Shown: piece by piece, positions 35,655 to 45,941 of the stretch
Layout of the letters: the number at the start of each line of letters is the position of its first letter
Position numbering within the stretch: the first letter of the stretch is position 1
DNA from: Staphylococcus petrasii
GTDB lineage: Bacteria > Bacillota > Bacilli > Staphylococcales > Staphylococcaceae
Length of the DNA: 64,000 nt
Reading direction: 5' to 3'
Assembly (NCBI RefSeq): GCF_002902565.1
Contig: NZ_PPRC01000006.1
Coordinates: forward strand, 1 to 64,000
The notes under the pieces: model-generated
The model's input: only the letters and a program-made list of their open reading frames with translations
Database searches by the model: none
Told to the model about the DNA's origin: nothing
Made by a program: the position numbers and the translations under genes

Positions 35655-35703
35655 TGATAACTATAAGTGAACATTTGGTTGCTTGCACAATAGGTAAACA
35701 TGA

Positions 35704-35764
35704 AAATTTCACCTCCTTTGATAAGATTTAAGATCTTCTCAATAGGAGGTGATTTTATTTTTTA
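35704..35764. terminator. Large hairpin with perfect Shine-Dalgarno sequences in its arms
   Basis: AAATTTCACCTCCT pairs with AGGAGGTGATTTT around a loop of about 26 bases, with a T6 run following. It probably terminates the gene ending at 35654. On the minus strand the same arm gives AAAGGAGGTGA eight bases before an ATG of a 16-codon ORF. Confidence 0.55.
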
Positions 35765-35773
35765 TACATAATA

Positions 35774-35811
35774 AAAAAGACTTGTAAGAATGTGTTTCTT
35801 ACAAGTCTTTG
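35774..35811 (-). terminator. Terminator of the tRNA-like gene
   Basis: The hairpin AAGACTTGTAAGAA with TTCTTACAAGTCTT directly follows the tRNA-like gene on the minus strand and ends in a T6 run there. Confidence 0.8.
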
Positions 35812-35815
35812 GTAG

Positions 35816-35905
35816 CGGAGGGGGAAGGATTTGAACCAACGCGAGCTAAAAGCTCCTACCAACCATAAATGGTTGGCCTCTTAAGCCAGGCTTGAGTACC
35901 CCTCC
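35816..35905 (-). tRNA. Degenerate serine-type (class II) tRNA, possible pseudo-tRNA
   Basis: On the minus strand the acceptor arm is GGAGGGG/CCCCTCC (7 bp), the D-arm CTC...GAG contains TGG, the long variable arm GAGC-TTTTA-GCTC fits tRNA-Ser, and the T-loop is TTCAAAT. Oddities: the T-stem GTTGG/CCTTC has two U-U mismatches. The anticodon arm CCAAC/GTTGG leaves an eight-base loop CATTTATG instead of seven, so the anticodon is ambiguous (TTA is the reading after the conserved U33-like T). After the discriminator G the gene has CTA before a CCA. It is probably non-functional or specialised. Confidence 0.6.
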
Positions 35906-36125
35906 ATGACAATACTTAAGTATCATACTATATAAAATAGTTTTTGTAAATAAATATGAATTAAATGTAAATATCGAGTAAATTCAAATAATTTTTAAAT
36001 TTTTAATAAAAAGACGCATTGTGTCCCAGATATGTAATATAATAATAGTGAAAATTTTTAAATAATTATTATGAAATTGAGTTGAAATGTTCATTTTAAA
36101 AAAGAAAGGGATTAGGGGACAGATT

Positions 36126-36992
36126 ATGTGGAAATCTAAATTCGGTAAATCATTAATTGCTAGCGCTATTATTGGCGCAACAGTATTAGGCTACACTGGA
36201 CATCACGATGAAGCAAAAGCAATTGAAACAAACTATTATTATGACGGAATACAATCAAGCGGTTATCAAGCATATTTAAAAGCTAAGAAAATTAGCAATA
36301 ATAATATTTCTATTCAATATTATCCAAACGCTGCACAAAATAATTTAAAAGCAGTTGGACGTGTTTCAAACTGGAATGGTTGGAAAGTAGAAAAGCCAGA
36401 ATATAAAGGTCAAGACTCAATGGGTACTGGTACAGTCATTGGTGCACATACATTTATTACAAATGCACATGTTATTGATGATCGTTTTGGTAGAGCGGCC
36501 GCACCTAAATATATTAAATTTCAAATGAATCGTGATGGAAACCGTATACCTTATTCGTTCCAAGCGAGTGAAGTTATTAAAGTACCTCAATATGACATTG
36601 CTATTGTACATACAAAAGAAAATATGGCGAAATATGTTAAACCAGTTCGTATCGCGACAGATGCAGAAATTAATAAATTGAAATTCAATACACCACTTTA
36701 TTCATTAGGCTATCCTTGGCAATATGGCGATAACACTAAACCATATTTTAATAAATTACGTGTGACACAATTTTCATCTAATGGTACTGAAATTCAAACG
36801 AAAGATATCTTTAGATCGGGGGCTTCAGGTTCTCCAATGTTAAATAGTAGTTTTAATACAATGTATGGCTTAAGAACGTATGGTTATAACTTAATGGGCG
36901 GTTCATCAGATGCTTATGCGAAACAAGAAATGTCTGGTGGGGAATCATTTAAAGGTTATGCTGGGAATTTTGTACGTCAGCACATTAAATAA
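36126..36992 (+). CDS. Secreted glutamyl endopeptidase (V8/Esp-type serine protease)
   Basis: This is a chymotrypsin-fold secreted protease of 288 residues. A signal peptide ('KSLIASAIIGATVLGYTGHHDEAKA' in parts) and a propeptide precede the mature domain. The triad is visible: His in 'ITNAHVID', Asp in 'QYDIAIVH', Ser in 'SGASGSPM'. 'GTGTVIG' and 'SLGYPW' are further V8-family blocks. ATG at 36126 has AGGGGA six bases upstream, better than the earlier in-frame ATG at 36087. Like SspA/GseA it should cut after Glu outside the cell. A maturation partner gene is not adjacent. Confidence 0.88.
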   Translation: MWKSKFGKSLIASAIIGATVLGYTGHHDEAKAIETNYYYDGIQSSGYQAYLKAKKISNNNISIQYYPNAAQNNLKAVGRVSNWNGWKVEKPEYKGQDSMGTGTVIGAHTFITNAHVIDDRFGRAAAPKYIKFQMNRDGNRIPYSFQASEVIKVPQYDIAIVHTKENMAKYVKPVRIATDAEINKLKFNTPLYSLGYPWQYGDNTKPYFNKLRVTQFSSNGTEIQTKDIFRSGASGSPMLNSSFNTMYGLRTYGYNLMGGSSDAYAKQEMSGGESFKGYAGNFVRQHIK

Positions 36993-37010
36993 TATGATTT
37001 TATAACTGAT

Positions 37011-37069
37011 AGGGCACGCTTGCTGGAGTAATCACGAAATGGTGAGTGCTCTGGTGGGTGTGCCTTTTA
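37011..37069 (+). terminator. Branched hairpin after the protease gene
   Basis: GGCAC pairs with GTGCC around an inner TCAC/GTGA stem and is followed by TTTT. It is a plausible terminator with an unusual two-stem fold. Confidence 0.5.
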
Positions 37070-37181
37070 TGTGAAAATTTTGCGTAGCGACGGTTTGTGT
37101 CGGTGGTAAAAGTTATAATGGAAGTATGATTAAAAAAGGGGTATTTGGTTCTGCATTTTCAAAAAAAGAGAGAGGGATGGG

Positions 37182-38111
37182 ATGATGAAAAAGAATTATT
37201 TGATGGTTGGTGCGTTGACGGGGACGTTGTTGTTGGCGGGTTGTAGTTTGACGGTTAATGGTCCTGGTAAGTCGACGGAGGATAGTAATAAGACGTCGCA
37301 GTCAGATAGTAAGGGCAGCGATAATTCGAAATCTGAGGAGTCTAAAAAAACGGATAATAATTCAAAATCGAATGAGAATTCTAAGCAAGAATCAAAGAAT
37401 AATAATACTGATAATGAGGTACAGAATTTATCTCAAGCGGAGAAATTGGCTTTGGCGTTAGAGGATGGAGCAATTTCGGATTATGCGATTACGGCGGATG
37501 AATTGAGAAATCATTCTTATACGACAAAAAGTTTTGACGGTAATCGTCAACATCATATTGATACTTATTATATGGAACATTTGGGCGCTGGTATTGAAGG
37601 TGCGCCTAGTGATATGAAGTTTTATAATGGTCGACCAGCTAAGGGTAATTTCTCGACGCTTGTGGGAATTGGGAATGATAAGATTTTAATTGCTGGTACT
37701 CAAAGTCCTGGTGATTATCAATCATTTGTAAATTCTCAAGCTGGTAATGAATTAGATATTCACGATTTGTATGAGAAATATGGCAATAATTCTGATTATA
37801 AAGAGATAGCGAAACAGATTTCATTTAGCCAGGCACCACAGACTAATGAGGCTGAAGACGAAGATACTGATCAATCTAGTAGCGAGTCTAGTGGTGAAAA
37901 GGTAACGCGTGCGAATGTGATTGATAAGGTTGAGGATTATGAAGGACATAAGTTAGATACCTCTACTTATACTTATAAGGAGCCTGAACAAAAATCTAAT
38001 GGGGATTGGGGCTTCTCATTTGTTGATAAAAATGGTGATTTAGCGGGTTCATATATTGTTACAGCTGATGGAGATGTAATGAAATATGATGAAAATGGAG
38101 ATCCGGAATAA
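37182..38111 (+). CDS. Lipoprotein with Ser/Lys/Asn-rich linker (paralogue of 44189-45052)
   Basis: The signal peptide ends 'LLAGC' (lipobox), followed by a low-complexity S/N/K/E linker (about residues 25-80) and a globular domain starting 'LSQAEKLALALEDG'. That domain aligns with the lipoprotein at 44189 ('LSEKAKLALAF...', 'APSDMKFYNGRPAKGNFSTLVGIGNDKILIAG' versus 'APEDMHFYTVYPDKGNFKALIGVNKDKIFIG', quoted in parts). The 5' end of the gene is unusually rich in TTG/GCG/ACG codons. Function unknown; extracellular, membrane-anchored. Confidence 0.72.
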   Translation: MMKKNYLMVGALTGTLLLAGCSLTVNGPGKSTEDSNKTSQSDSKGSDNSKSEESKKTDNNSKSNENSKQESKNNNTDNEVQNLSQAEKLALALEDGAISDYAITADELRNHSYTTKSFDGNRQHHIDTYYMEHLGAGIEGAPSDMKFYNGRPAKGNFSTLVGIGNDKILIAGTQSPGDYQSFVNSQAGNELDIHDLYEKYGNNSDYKEIAKQISFSQAPQTNEAEDEDTDQSSSESSGEKVTRANVIDKVEDYEGHKLDTSTYTYKEPEQKSNGDWGFSFVDKNGDLAGSYIVTADGDVMKYDENGDPE

Positions 38112-38128
38112 ATTTGAATAAATAGAGC

Positions 38129-38172
38129 AGAGGGAGTGGGACAATAATAAAATGTCTCACTCCCTCTCTTTA
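38129..38172. terminator. Terminator between convergent genes
   Basis: AGAGGGAGTGGGACA pairs with TGTCTCACTCCCTCT, followed by TTT, between the lipoprotein and the WYL regulator. Confidence 0.8.
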
Positions 38173-39036
38173 ATGTTCATAGGTTTGTTTGATTTCATCT
38201 AATCGTTGGATGAAACTATCGATATATGATTGTGGTTCTAGCATTTTGGCTAATGGTGCTAATTGGTAAGCGATGTAATAGGCGTCGTATCTTGTGCAAT
38301 TGACCCAGACTAATAATTTTTTATCGTAGCGTTCCACTACTTCTTTGATTGAAAATTGTTGTTGGAATTGGTTCCAAATTTGTTCGTCTATCTCAAATAA
38401 AACAGGGTTTGATGCACAATCTTTGATAAATTTTGATTCGAGTACTTTAATCGATTGGATATCGCGTACAGATATAGTGTAAATCGTATGTTTTTCTTCA
38501 TAAGTAAACCAATAATCGAAATGCATGTATAAAATAGATAATGGTTTAATAACAAACTTTCGGTCCTTCACTTCAATACGGACTAAGTTTTTATTAACAA
38601 TGGCTTTTTGAAGTGCTATTAATAATTTGCCTGGTAATAGTTCTTGTCGAACTTTGAATTGATTTAACATTGTCATTAGTACGTGTTTATCCGCAAGTTT
38701 AAGTGAAGAGATAGAGCTCGAAAGAAATTTATAAATATCATAATGTAATATTGGCGTTAAACTTTGAAGTTTAATTAATAAGCTTAAAATACCTAAACTA
38801 TGTTTAGAGCTAGTGTCTTGTTTGAGCTCATAACCATTATGTTTGTGATTATAGACCACACGTGTATTAGTATGATTCCAATAAACACTTTCATAGAAAA
38901 AAGTATTAATTGTATTAATATCACGTTGAATAGATTTTTTACTGACATCTGTGAAATTACGTATATCATCTTGTGTAACGATACGACCATTAAGAAGTAA
39001 TGTAAGTAGGTTAAGTATACGACTCGATTTATCCAA
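38170..39036 (-). CDS. HTH/WYL-domain transcriptional regulator (YafY-like)
   Basis: This 288-residue regulator has an N-terminal DeoR-type HTH ('NLLTLLLNGRIVTQDDIRNFTDVSKKSIQRDINTI' in parts) and a central to C-terminal WYL-like domain. The start is a TTG at 39036 with GGGGA about nine bases upstream. WYL regulators sense ligands such as nucleotides or single-stranded DNA; the target here is unknown. It is a single gene, convergent with a lipoprotein. Confidence 0.75.
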   Translation of the reverse strand: MDKSSRILNLLTLLLNGRIVTQDDIRNFTDVSKKSIQRDINTINTFFYESVYWNHTNTRVVYNHKHNGYELKQDTSSKHSLGILSLLIKLQSLTPILHYDIYKFLSSSISSLKLADKHVLMTMLNQFKVRQELLPGKLLIALQKAIVNKNLVRIEVKDRKFVIKPLSILYMHFDYWFTYEEKHTIYTISVRDIQSIKVLESKFIKDCASNPVLFEIDEQIWNQFQQQFSIKEVVERYDKKLLVWVNCTRYDAYYIAYQLAPLAKMLEPQSYIDSFIQRLDEIKQTYEH

Positions 39037-39170
39037 GAATTTTGTCCCCTTTTTATCGAAAGTAAACTTACTTTAAAAATTATTTATATCGTACCATATT
39101 ATTTTTGGTATGTGTATAATTCCAAAATTAAAAAATTGTGGCAATTAATGGAAGTTTGGTGAAAAAATAG

Positions 39171-39217
39171 AAATAGAGGATAATGAATGATTAAGCATAA
39201 ATTATCCTCTATTTTTA
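39171..39217. terminator. panE terminator
   Basis: AAATAGAGGATAAT pairs with ATTATCCTCTATTT, T-rich on both sides, directly after the panE stop. Confidence 0.75.
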
Positions 39218-40069
39218 TTACTGTTGTGTAAGAGATTGATGTGAAAGTAAAAGTGCATAAATTGTATCAAGATGTGGCGTGCTAAGTTGATGTTTTCTTG
39301 CTTGGCGATAGATAAATCCTTGAATCGCTTCTACTTCAAGCGGTTGGTTTGCGATAACGTCATAATACATACTTGTTCCCATGTGATCAGGATAGCCTGC
39401 ATAAATGTTCATAATATCTTCGACAATAGTATTTGAAAAATGAACACCTTCTGCTTTCGCCACTTGTGCTCCTTCTGTTAACAACTTTCTACATAGAGTA
39501 TTTATTTCGTTAATTTTTAATATTTGGGCGGTATTCCTGCCTAGTGCAGTTATTGAATTAATCCCTAGATTAACGAGTAATTTATACCATATTTTTTCTT
39601 CAATATTCTCTTCTAAAACAATCTCTATTTTTGTATTATCTAGGACTTTCTTTAATTCTGTAGTGTGTGCGTCTTGTTGTAAGTGTAGGCGATAGTCTCG
39701 GAAATGTGTGACTTCGTCTCCTGTCTTTTGTCCGCTGATATAGACCACGGCTTGATAGGTGTGTTTGAAAGGAAGCTGTGAGAGTAGACCATAGCCATTT
39801 TGAGCCAAAATAAAAACTGTTTCTTTATGCGCAAGATGATGAAGTTGCGGAATCAAGGCCTCAAGTTGATGGGTCTTCACGGCAATGATGATGGTGTCGA
39901 AAGTCGTATTTGTTTCTTTAATATCTTGGACTTGGATGGTTTGGTTAGCTGGATGAATGGTCATTTGTTTAGATGTACGTCCAATAAGAGTGACGTTTGG
40001 CAAGGTTTGTTTGAGTTCATGTGCAATGATTGTTCCTACTGCGCCAGCGCCGATAATCGCAATGTTCAT
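39218..40069 (-). CDS. panE: 2-dehydropantoate 2-reductase (ketopantoate reductase)
   Basis: This 283-residue enzyme reduces ketopantoate to pantoate with NADPH. The N-terminal 'MNIAIIGAGAVGTIIA' is the cofactor loop, 'QNGYG' sits in the family's Q-N-G site, and 'EKIWYKLLVNLGINSITAL' (in two parts) holds the catalytic Lys and Asn. It is divergent from panBCD, which supports the assignment. ATG at 40069 follows GGAAAGG-like sequence. Confidence 0.88.
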   Translation of the reverse strand: MNIAIIGAGAVGTIIAHELKQTLPNVTLIGRTSKQMTIHPANQTIQVQDIKETNTTFDTIIIAVKTHQLEALIPQLHHLAHKETVFILAQNGYGLLSQLPFKHTYQAVVYISGQKTGDEVTHFRDYRLHLQQDAHTTELKKVLDNTKIEIVLEENIEEKIWYKLLVNLGINSITALGRNTAQILKINEINTLCRKLLTEGAQVAKAEGVHFSNTIVEDIMNIYAGYPDHMGTSMYYDVIANQPLEVEAIQGFIYRQARKHQLSTPHLDTIYALLLSHQSLTQQ

Positions 40070-40385
40070 GGGTAACGTTCCTTTCCTAAAAAAGATATTT
40101 ATTATTATACAATTTTTATTGTTGGAAAATGTGGTTATTTTAATAAACGAAGTACTGTAATTATGTGAATGTTGAATTTACACTTTTATTGAAAATGAAT
40201 TTTTGTGTTGAAATAATAAACACTATGTTATTTAATAATTAGTTGAAATAGTGTATTAGCTATTTTGAAGAAACTTTTTATGGCGAAATTTTAAATTTTG
40301 AGAGTAATTTAGAGTATTATTACGCATAAGGCTATATAATAAATTTTATTATAAATGAACTCATACTATAGGAGATTTTGAATAA
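40070..40385. other. panE-panBCD divergent promoter region
   Basis: This AT-rich spacer of about 310 bases has no ORF. It contains an inverted repeat ACACTAT (40220-40226) and ATAGTGT (40248-40254) with a 21-base spacer that could be an operator. Promoters for both directions should lie here. Confidence 0.45.
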
Positions 40386-42051
<1,666 letters not shown>

Positions 42052-42054
42052 GTT

Positions 42055-42438
42055 ATGATTAGAACAATGATGAACAGTAAGATACACAGAGCACGTGTCA
42101 CAGAATCTAATTTAAATTATGTTGGGAGTATTACAATTGATGCAGATATTTTAGATGCGGTTGATATTTTGCCTAATGAAAAGGTAGCTATCGTTAACAA
42201 CAACAATGGTGCACGTTTTGAAACGTATGTAATTGCAGGCGAACGAGGTAGTGGTAAGATTTGTTTGAATGGTGCAGCTTCTCGATTGGTCGAAGTAGAT
42301 GATGTTGTAATCATCATGACATACGTTCAATTAGATGAACGTGAATTAATTGATCATGCGCCAAAAGTAGCTGTTATGAATGAAAAGAACGAAATTATTC
42401 AAATGATTCATGAAAAAGAAGGCACAATTATTAAATAA
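42055..42438 (+). CDS. panD: Aspartate 1-decarboxylase
   Basis: This pyruvoyl enzyme makes beta-alanine from aspartate. The self-cleavage site Gly24-Ser25 is visible in 'NYVGSITID', and '[15 protein letters not shown]' is the other signature. At 127 residues it is normal. Last gene of panBCD. Confidence 0.95.
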   Translation: MIRTMMNSKIHRARVTESNLNYVGSITIDADILDAVDILPNEKVAIVNNNNGARFETYVIAGERGSGKICLNGAASRLVEVDDVVIIMTYVQLDERELIDHAPKVAVMNEKNEIIQMIHEKEGTIIK

Positions 42439-42473
42439 ATAAGTGAGACGGCAGTCTTAAAAATAAGTGTTTG

Positions 42474-42517
42474 AAATTCGAGGGGAAGCATAAGGGACTT
42501 TCCTTCGAATTTTTTTA
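42474..42517 (+). terminator. panBCD terminator
   Basis: AAATTCGAGGGGAAG pairs imperfectly with CTTTCCTTCGAATTT, ending in T7. Confidence 0.75.
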
Positions 42518-42622
42518 ATGTTTTAAAATGCCTTTATTCTTAATATAAAAAGTGAAATAATAAATATAAAGGTTTTAGACAACTATTTGTATTTGGAATT
42601 TTATGTTTTAAGGATGGTTATT

Positions 42623-43225
42623 TTGCGTTTTAAAAAGTTTTTAGTCGTACCGTTATCATTGTCATTATTTTTAGGAGCATGTGATATTAATATTAATTTT
42701 GATAAGAAAAAGAGTAATGGTAATGATCATAAAAATACTCAACAACAGACAAATAATGGCTCTCAAAATGAAGCGTCTCAAAATAATAATCAGACATCAA
42801 ACCCTATTTCAATTGAAGAAGCTAAACAAATTGCTTACGAAACGTTGGAAAATGGAGACGGTTCATTTTTTAAAAAGAGTGATCTTAAATACAGGGAAGA
42901 TAAAAGTGATGACAATCAAATATTTATAGAAACTCCATTATATGGCATTAATGGTTCTGTAAAAAGTCATGTGGTACTTAACAGATATACAGGTGGGGTC
43001 ATTGAACAAGATGGGGGTCCTCCAGCGCCAGATGGTCCTTTACGTCCAGAAAATGGAAAAATCGATAGTGAAACTTATAACTTATTGGTTAAATACTATA
43101 ATAATTATGTTTATCGTCAAGGGGACCCAGTTTATGAATATAGTGATCAACCTGTCTCAATTGAACAATATAATAAAGTAAGCAAGAGAGTTTGGGACTA
43201 TATCGAAAAAAATATCAATCAATAA
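42623..43225 (+). CDS. Lipoprotein of unknown function
   Basis: The signal peptide 'MRFKKFLVVPLSLSLFLGAC' ends in lipobox 'LGAC', followed by an N/Q-rich linker (about 30-60) and a globular domain ('EEAKQIAYETLENGDG' onwards). The PepSY-like start 'ISIEEAKQIA' is suggestive only. TTG at 42623 with AAGGA eight bases upstream gives the cleanest leader; ATG at 42614 is an alternative. It is different from the paralogous pair at 37182 and 44189. Confidence 0.65.
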   Translation: MRFKKFLVVPLSLSLFLGACDININFDKKKSNGNDHKNTQQQTNNGSQNEASQNNNQTSNPISIEEAKQIAYETLENGDGSFFKKSDLKYREDKSDDNQIFIETPLYGINGSVKSHVVLNRYTGGVIEQDGGPPAPDGPLRPENGKIDSETYNLLVKYYNNYVYRQGDPVYEYSDQPVSIEQYNKVSKRVWDYIEKNINQ

Positions 43226-43275
43226 AATCAATATATAAGTTATGAATGTTGTTGTAAATAAACGTAGATACGTAA

Positions 43276-43328
43276 AAGCGCGTTACCACTATAATTATTT
43301 CAATTATAGTGATAACGCGCCATTTTAT
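43276..43328. terminator. Strong bidirectional terminator
   Basis: A 19-base stem (GCGCGTTACCACTATAATT with AATTATAGTGATAACGCGC, one mismatch) lies between convergent genes. Confidence 0.85.
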
Positions 43329-43345
43329 ATTCAACAAATAATTTT

Positions 43346-44029
43346 CTATTTTAACCCTAAATATTCTTCTAAAGATTTACCTGATTTATACACTTTAGTA
43401 GCTGTGTCTTTACCTAAATAACGTAAATGCCAAGGTTCATATTGATAACCTGTAATTTTTTCTTTTCCTTTAGGATATCTTACAATAAAACCGAATTTAT
43501 GAGCGTTTTTCGCTATCCATTTACCTTCTTTAGTATTTCCAAAGCTTTCGTATAAATTTTTATTTGAACCTACAGCGCCGACATCGTATGTTAAACCAGT
43601 TTGGTGTTCAGAATGACCTGGGCGTGCGCTATATTTATCAGCCGCTTTTTTACCATCTCGTGCAACATATTGATTATAAAGTTGTACTTGAGTTTGGTAA
43701 TTTCTAAAACCGCTAATTTTATATAAATTGATTCCTTCCTTACGTGCTTGGTTAAACATTTTTTGTAATGCTTGTTGAGATTCTGGTTTTTCTCCTGGAT
43801 TAAAACTAGAAGGAAGACTGATTTCTTTATTAACAATTAAGATATTATCAATGTATGTACATCCATTTTTTGTAACTCTTTTATGATTTTTTTGTCCATT
43901 TTGATTCCCGTTAGATTTATCGCTTTGTTGTTTAGTGTCATTTTCCGACATAGCTTTGCTATTTGAATGATTAGAACAAGCCGTTAATATTAACGCGCTA
44001 GATACTAATGCTGTGAAAAACTTTTTCAC
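43346..44029 (-). CDS. D-alanyl-D-alanine carboxypeptidase lipoprotein (VanY/LdcB, M15B)
   Basis: This zinc peptidase trims peptidoglycan stem peptides outside the membrane. The lipobox is 'LTAC' (Cys18), followed by an N/Q/K linker, and the M15 domain has 'ISGFRNYQTQVQLYNQYV', 'SARPGHSEHQTGLTYDVG' (metal His and Asp) and 'YQYEPWHLRYLG' (metal His, catalytic Glu). At 227 residues it is typical for staphylococcal VanY-domain lipoproteins. AAGGGATG precedes the ATG on the minus strand. Confidence 0.87.
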   Translation of the reverse strand: MKKFFTALVSSALILTACSNHSNSKAMSENDTKQQSDKSNGNQNGQKNHKRVTKNGCTYIDNILIVNKEISLPSSFNPGEKPESQQALQKMFNQARKEGINLYKISGFRNYQTQVQLYNQYVARDGKKAADKYSARPGHSEHQTGLTYDVGAVGSNKNLYESFGNTKEGKWIAKNAHKFGFIVRYPKGKEKITGYQYEPWHLRYLGKDTATKVYKSGKSLEEYLGLK

Positions 44030-44188
44030 TTTAACATCCCTTTCTAGTTATTTTTATAAAAGATACTGACGTTATTAATACAAATAAGCGTAGGTAAAGC
44101 AAAATTTATATTTAACTTAAGTTAAAATTATTGTATAAATAAAGTATAATATGTTTATTCAATAATGTGAACATTAAAGGAGTAATGG

Positions 44189-45052
44189 ATGAAGAAATTT
44201 TTATTTTTAAGTGGTGCGCTTTTAGTATTATTAACGGCTTGTAGTACAAGTGATTCTTTTAAAGAAGATAAAGATAAATCTCATGCAGAACAAAAGGATA
44301 CTCAATCTAAAAAAAGTGACGCCAAAACAACTACGATTAATACAGCTAAATTGTCTGAAAAGGCAAAATTAGCTTTAGCATTTTGTGTTGAGGATGCTGA
44401 GCAATATACACTAACTAAAAATGAAATTTTAACTGGTATTTATGAATATCGATTATCAACAGGTAAAAAGATTCTTAAATTAGTTGATTTTACGTTGGTT
44501 AAAGTTAAAGATCCAATCAACAATGCACCTGAAGATATGCATTTCTATACGGTCTATCCAGATAAGGGGAATTTTAAAGCGTTAATTGGGGTTAACAAAG
44601 ATAAAATCTTTATAGGACGCATGAAAAAAGATGTGGAAGATTATAATGAGTTGCTAGCTAAAGGTGAAGAGGTAGATTTAAAAGATGTTTATCTTAAAAA
44701 TAAAGGAAATAAAGCTTTGCCTGAGTTAATAAGTAAAATGAATATCTCAAATACTCCACCAAAGGATGAAGAAGATAACGGCAATCCACTTTCTGACAAA
44801 AACTTAGAAAAATCTGGGGTGGTAAATACGCATTTCCGTACTCAAGCGTATCAACTTATTTCTGATTTTGAAGATATTCCCGTAAGTAAAACGAATTACA
44901 TATGGGATGATGTTAAACCAATAGGCAATAAAGGTGATTGGAAAGTCAATTATCGCAATAAAGATGGCGAAATCTTAGGTACTTACGTTATGAAAAAAGG
45001 AAAGATATCTAAACTTGATCCTAATGGCAAAGTGATAAAACAGGAAAAATAA
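44189..45052 (+). CDS. Lipoprotein, paralogue of 37182-38111
   Basis: The signal peptide has lipobox 'LTAC' (Cys18). After a charged linker a domain begins 'LSEKAKLALAFCVEDAEQYTLT', clearly similar to the other lipoprotein, including 'APEDMHFYTVYPDKGNF' and a C-terminal 'GDWKVNYRNKDGEILGTYVM' repeat-like end. It carries a second cysteine in 'LAFCVED'. GGAG precedes the ATG. Function unknown. Confidence 0.72.
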   Translation: MKKFLFLSGALLVLLTACSTSDSFKEDKDKSHAEQKDTQSKKSDAKTTTINTAKLSEKAKLALAFCVEDAEQYTLTKNEILTGIYEYRLSTGKKILKLVDFTLVKVKDPINNAPEDMHFYTVYPDKGNFKALIGVNKDKIFIGRMKKDVEDYNELLAKGEEVDLKDVYLKNKGNKALPELISKMNISNTPPKDEEDNGNPLSDKNLEKSGVVNTHFRTQAYQLISDFEDIPVSKTNYIWDDVKPIGNKGDWKVNYRNKDGEILGTYVMKKGKISKLDPNGKVIKQEK

Positions 45053-45066
45053 AATAATAGATATTG

Positions 45067-45109
45067 AGGCTCAGAAACAAGATTAATTGTCTTTCTGAGC
45101 CATTATTTT
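45067..45109 (+). terminator. Lipoprotein gene terminator
   Basis: GGCTCAGAAACAA pairs with TTGTCTTTCTGAGCC, followed by ATTATTTT. Confidence 0.7.
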
Positions 45110-45240
45110 ATCTTCATGTTTTTCTTTAAAAACTTATAAAATGAATGTCAAAATAATATATAATTTTTTATTTTTTACTATTACTTTTAATGAATTCTGC
45201 ATATGATATGATGAAGGAAAAGGATTAAAGGAGAGATAAA

Positions 45241-45807
45241 ATGAATCCTAAAGTGACGTTCGGTCAAGCCTTTAAGCTATTTTGGAAGAATTACTTTAAT
45301 TTTAAAGGCCGTTCAAGACGCAGTGAGTATTGGTTTATGCAATTATGGCACTTAATTTTTTATATTCCTGCTTTAATTGTTTATTATGTAGGTCTTGTTT
45401 CCTTTATACTAGCATTTATAACAAGTATAAAAGAGTTCATGATTATTGGGGTAATTTTGTTACTTTGTGCAGGATTTTACTTACTTATTTATTCTTTAGT
45501 TATTGTTACTCCACAACTTGCTTTAACAGCGAGACGCTTTCATGATACGAATCGTACTATGTTTATACCAGTGCTCCTTTTAGTTTTAAATATTATAGGA
45601 TTTATAATTCAATTATTTATTGATATTATCGATCCTGATCTTGACAACGGTTGGGGTTTAGGTTTTGTATTAGTATTTAGTTTAATTTCATTTATTTTAG
45701 GTATTTATCAACTTGTAATTACTTGTTTCAATAGTAAATTTGAGAAAAATAAATACGGTGAAAGCCCTAAATTTAAAAACTTAAAACCTCACCACGAAGA
45801 AGTTTAA
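45241..45807 (+). CDS. DUF805 family membrane protein
   Basis: This 188-residue protein has the DUF805 start 'FWKNYFNFKGRSRRSEYWF', four membrane helices and 'LALTARRFHDTNRT' in the middle, all family hallmarks. Function unknown; an integral membrane protein. AAGGAGAG precedes the ATG. Confidence 0.85.
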   Translation: MNPKVTFGQAFKLFWKNYFNFKGRSRRSEYWFMQLWHLIFYIPALIVYYVGLVSFILAFITSIKEFMIIGVILLLCAGFYLLIYSLVIVTPQLALTARRFHDTNRTMFIPVLLLVLNIIGFIIQLFIDIIDPDLDNGWGLGFVLVFSLISFILGIYQLVITCFNSKFEKNKYGESPKFKNLKPHHEEV

Positions 45808-45818
45808 GCATTTAAAAA

Positions 45819-45866
45819 GTGCCCCTATAAGTTATTTGTGAAAATTAGCTTATAGGGGCATTGTTA
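45819..45866. terminator. Terminator between convergent genes
   Basis: GTGCCCCTATAAG pairs with CTTATAGGGGCAT, followed by TTGTT. Confidence 0.75.
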
Positions 45867-45941
45867 TAAACTTTTATAATATATCTACTTAATTCCTAGA
45901 AAATGTTTTACATGAAACAATTTGAAATTTGAGACGTGAAA

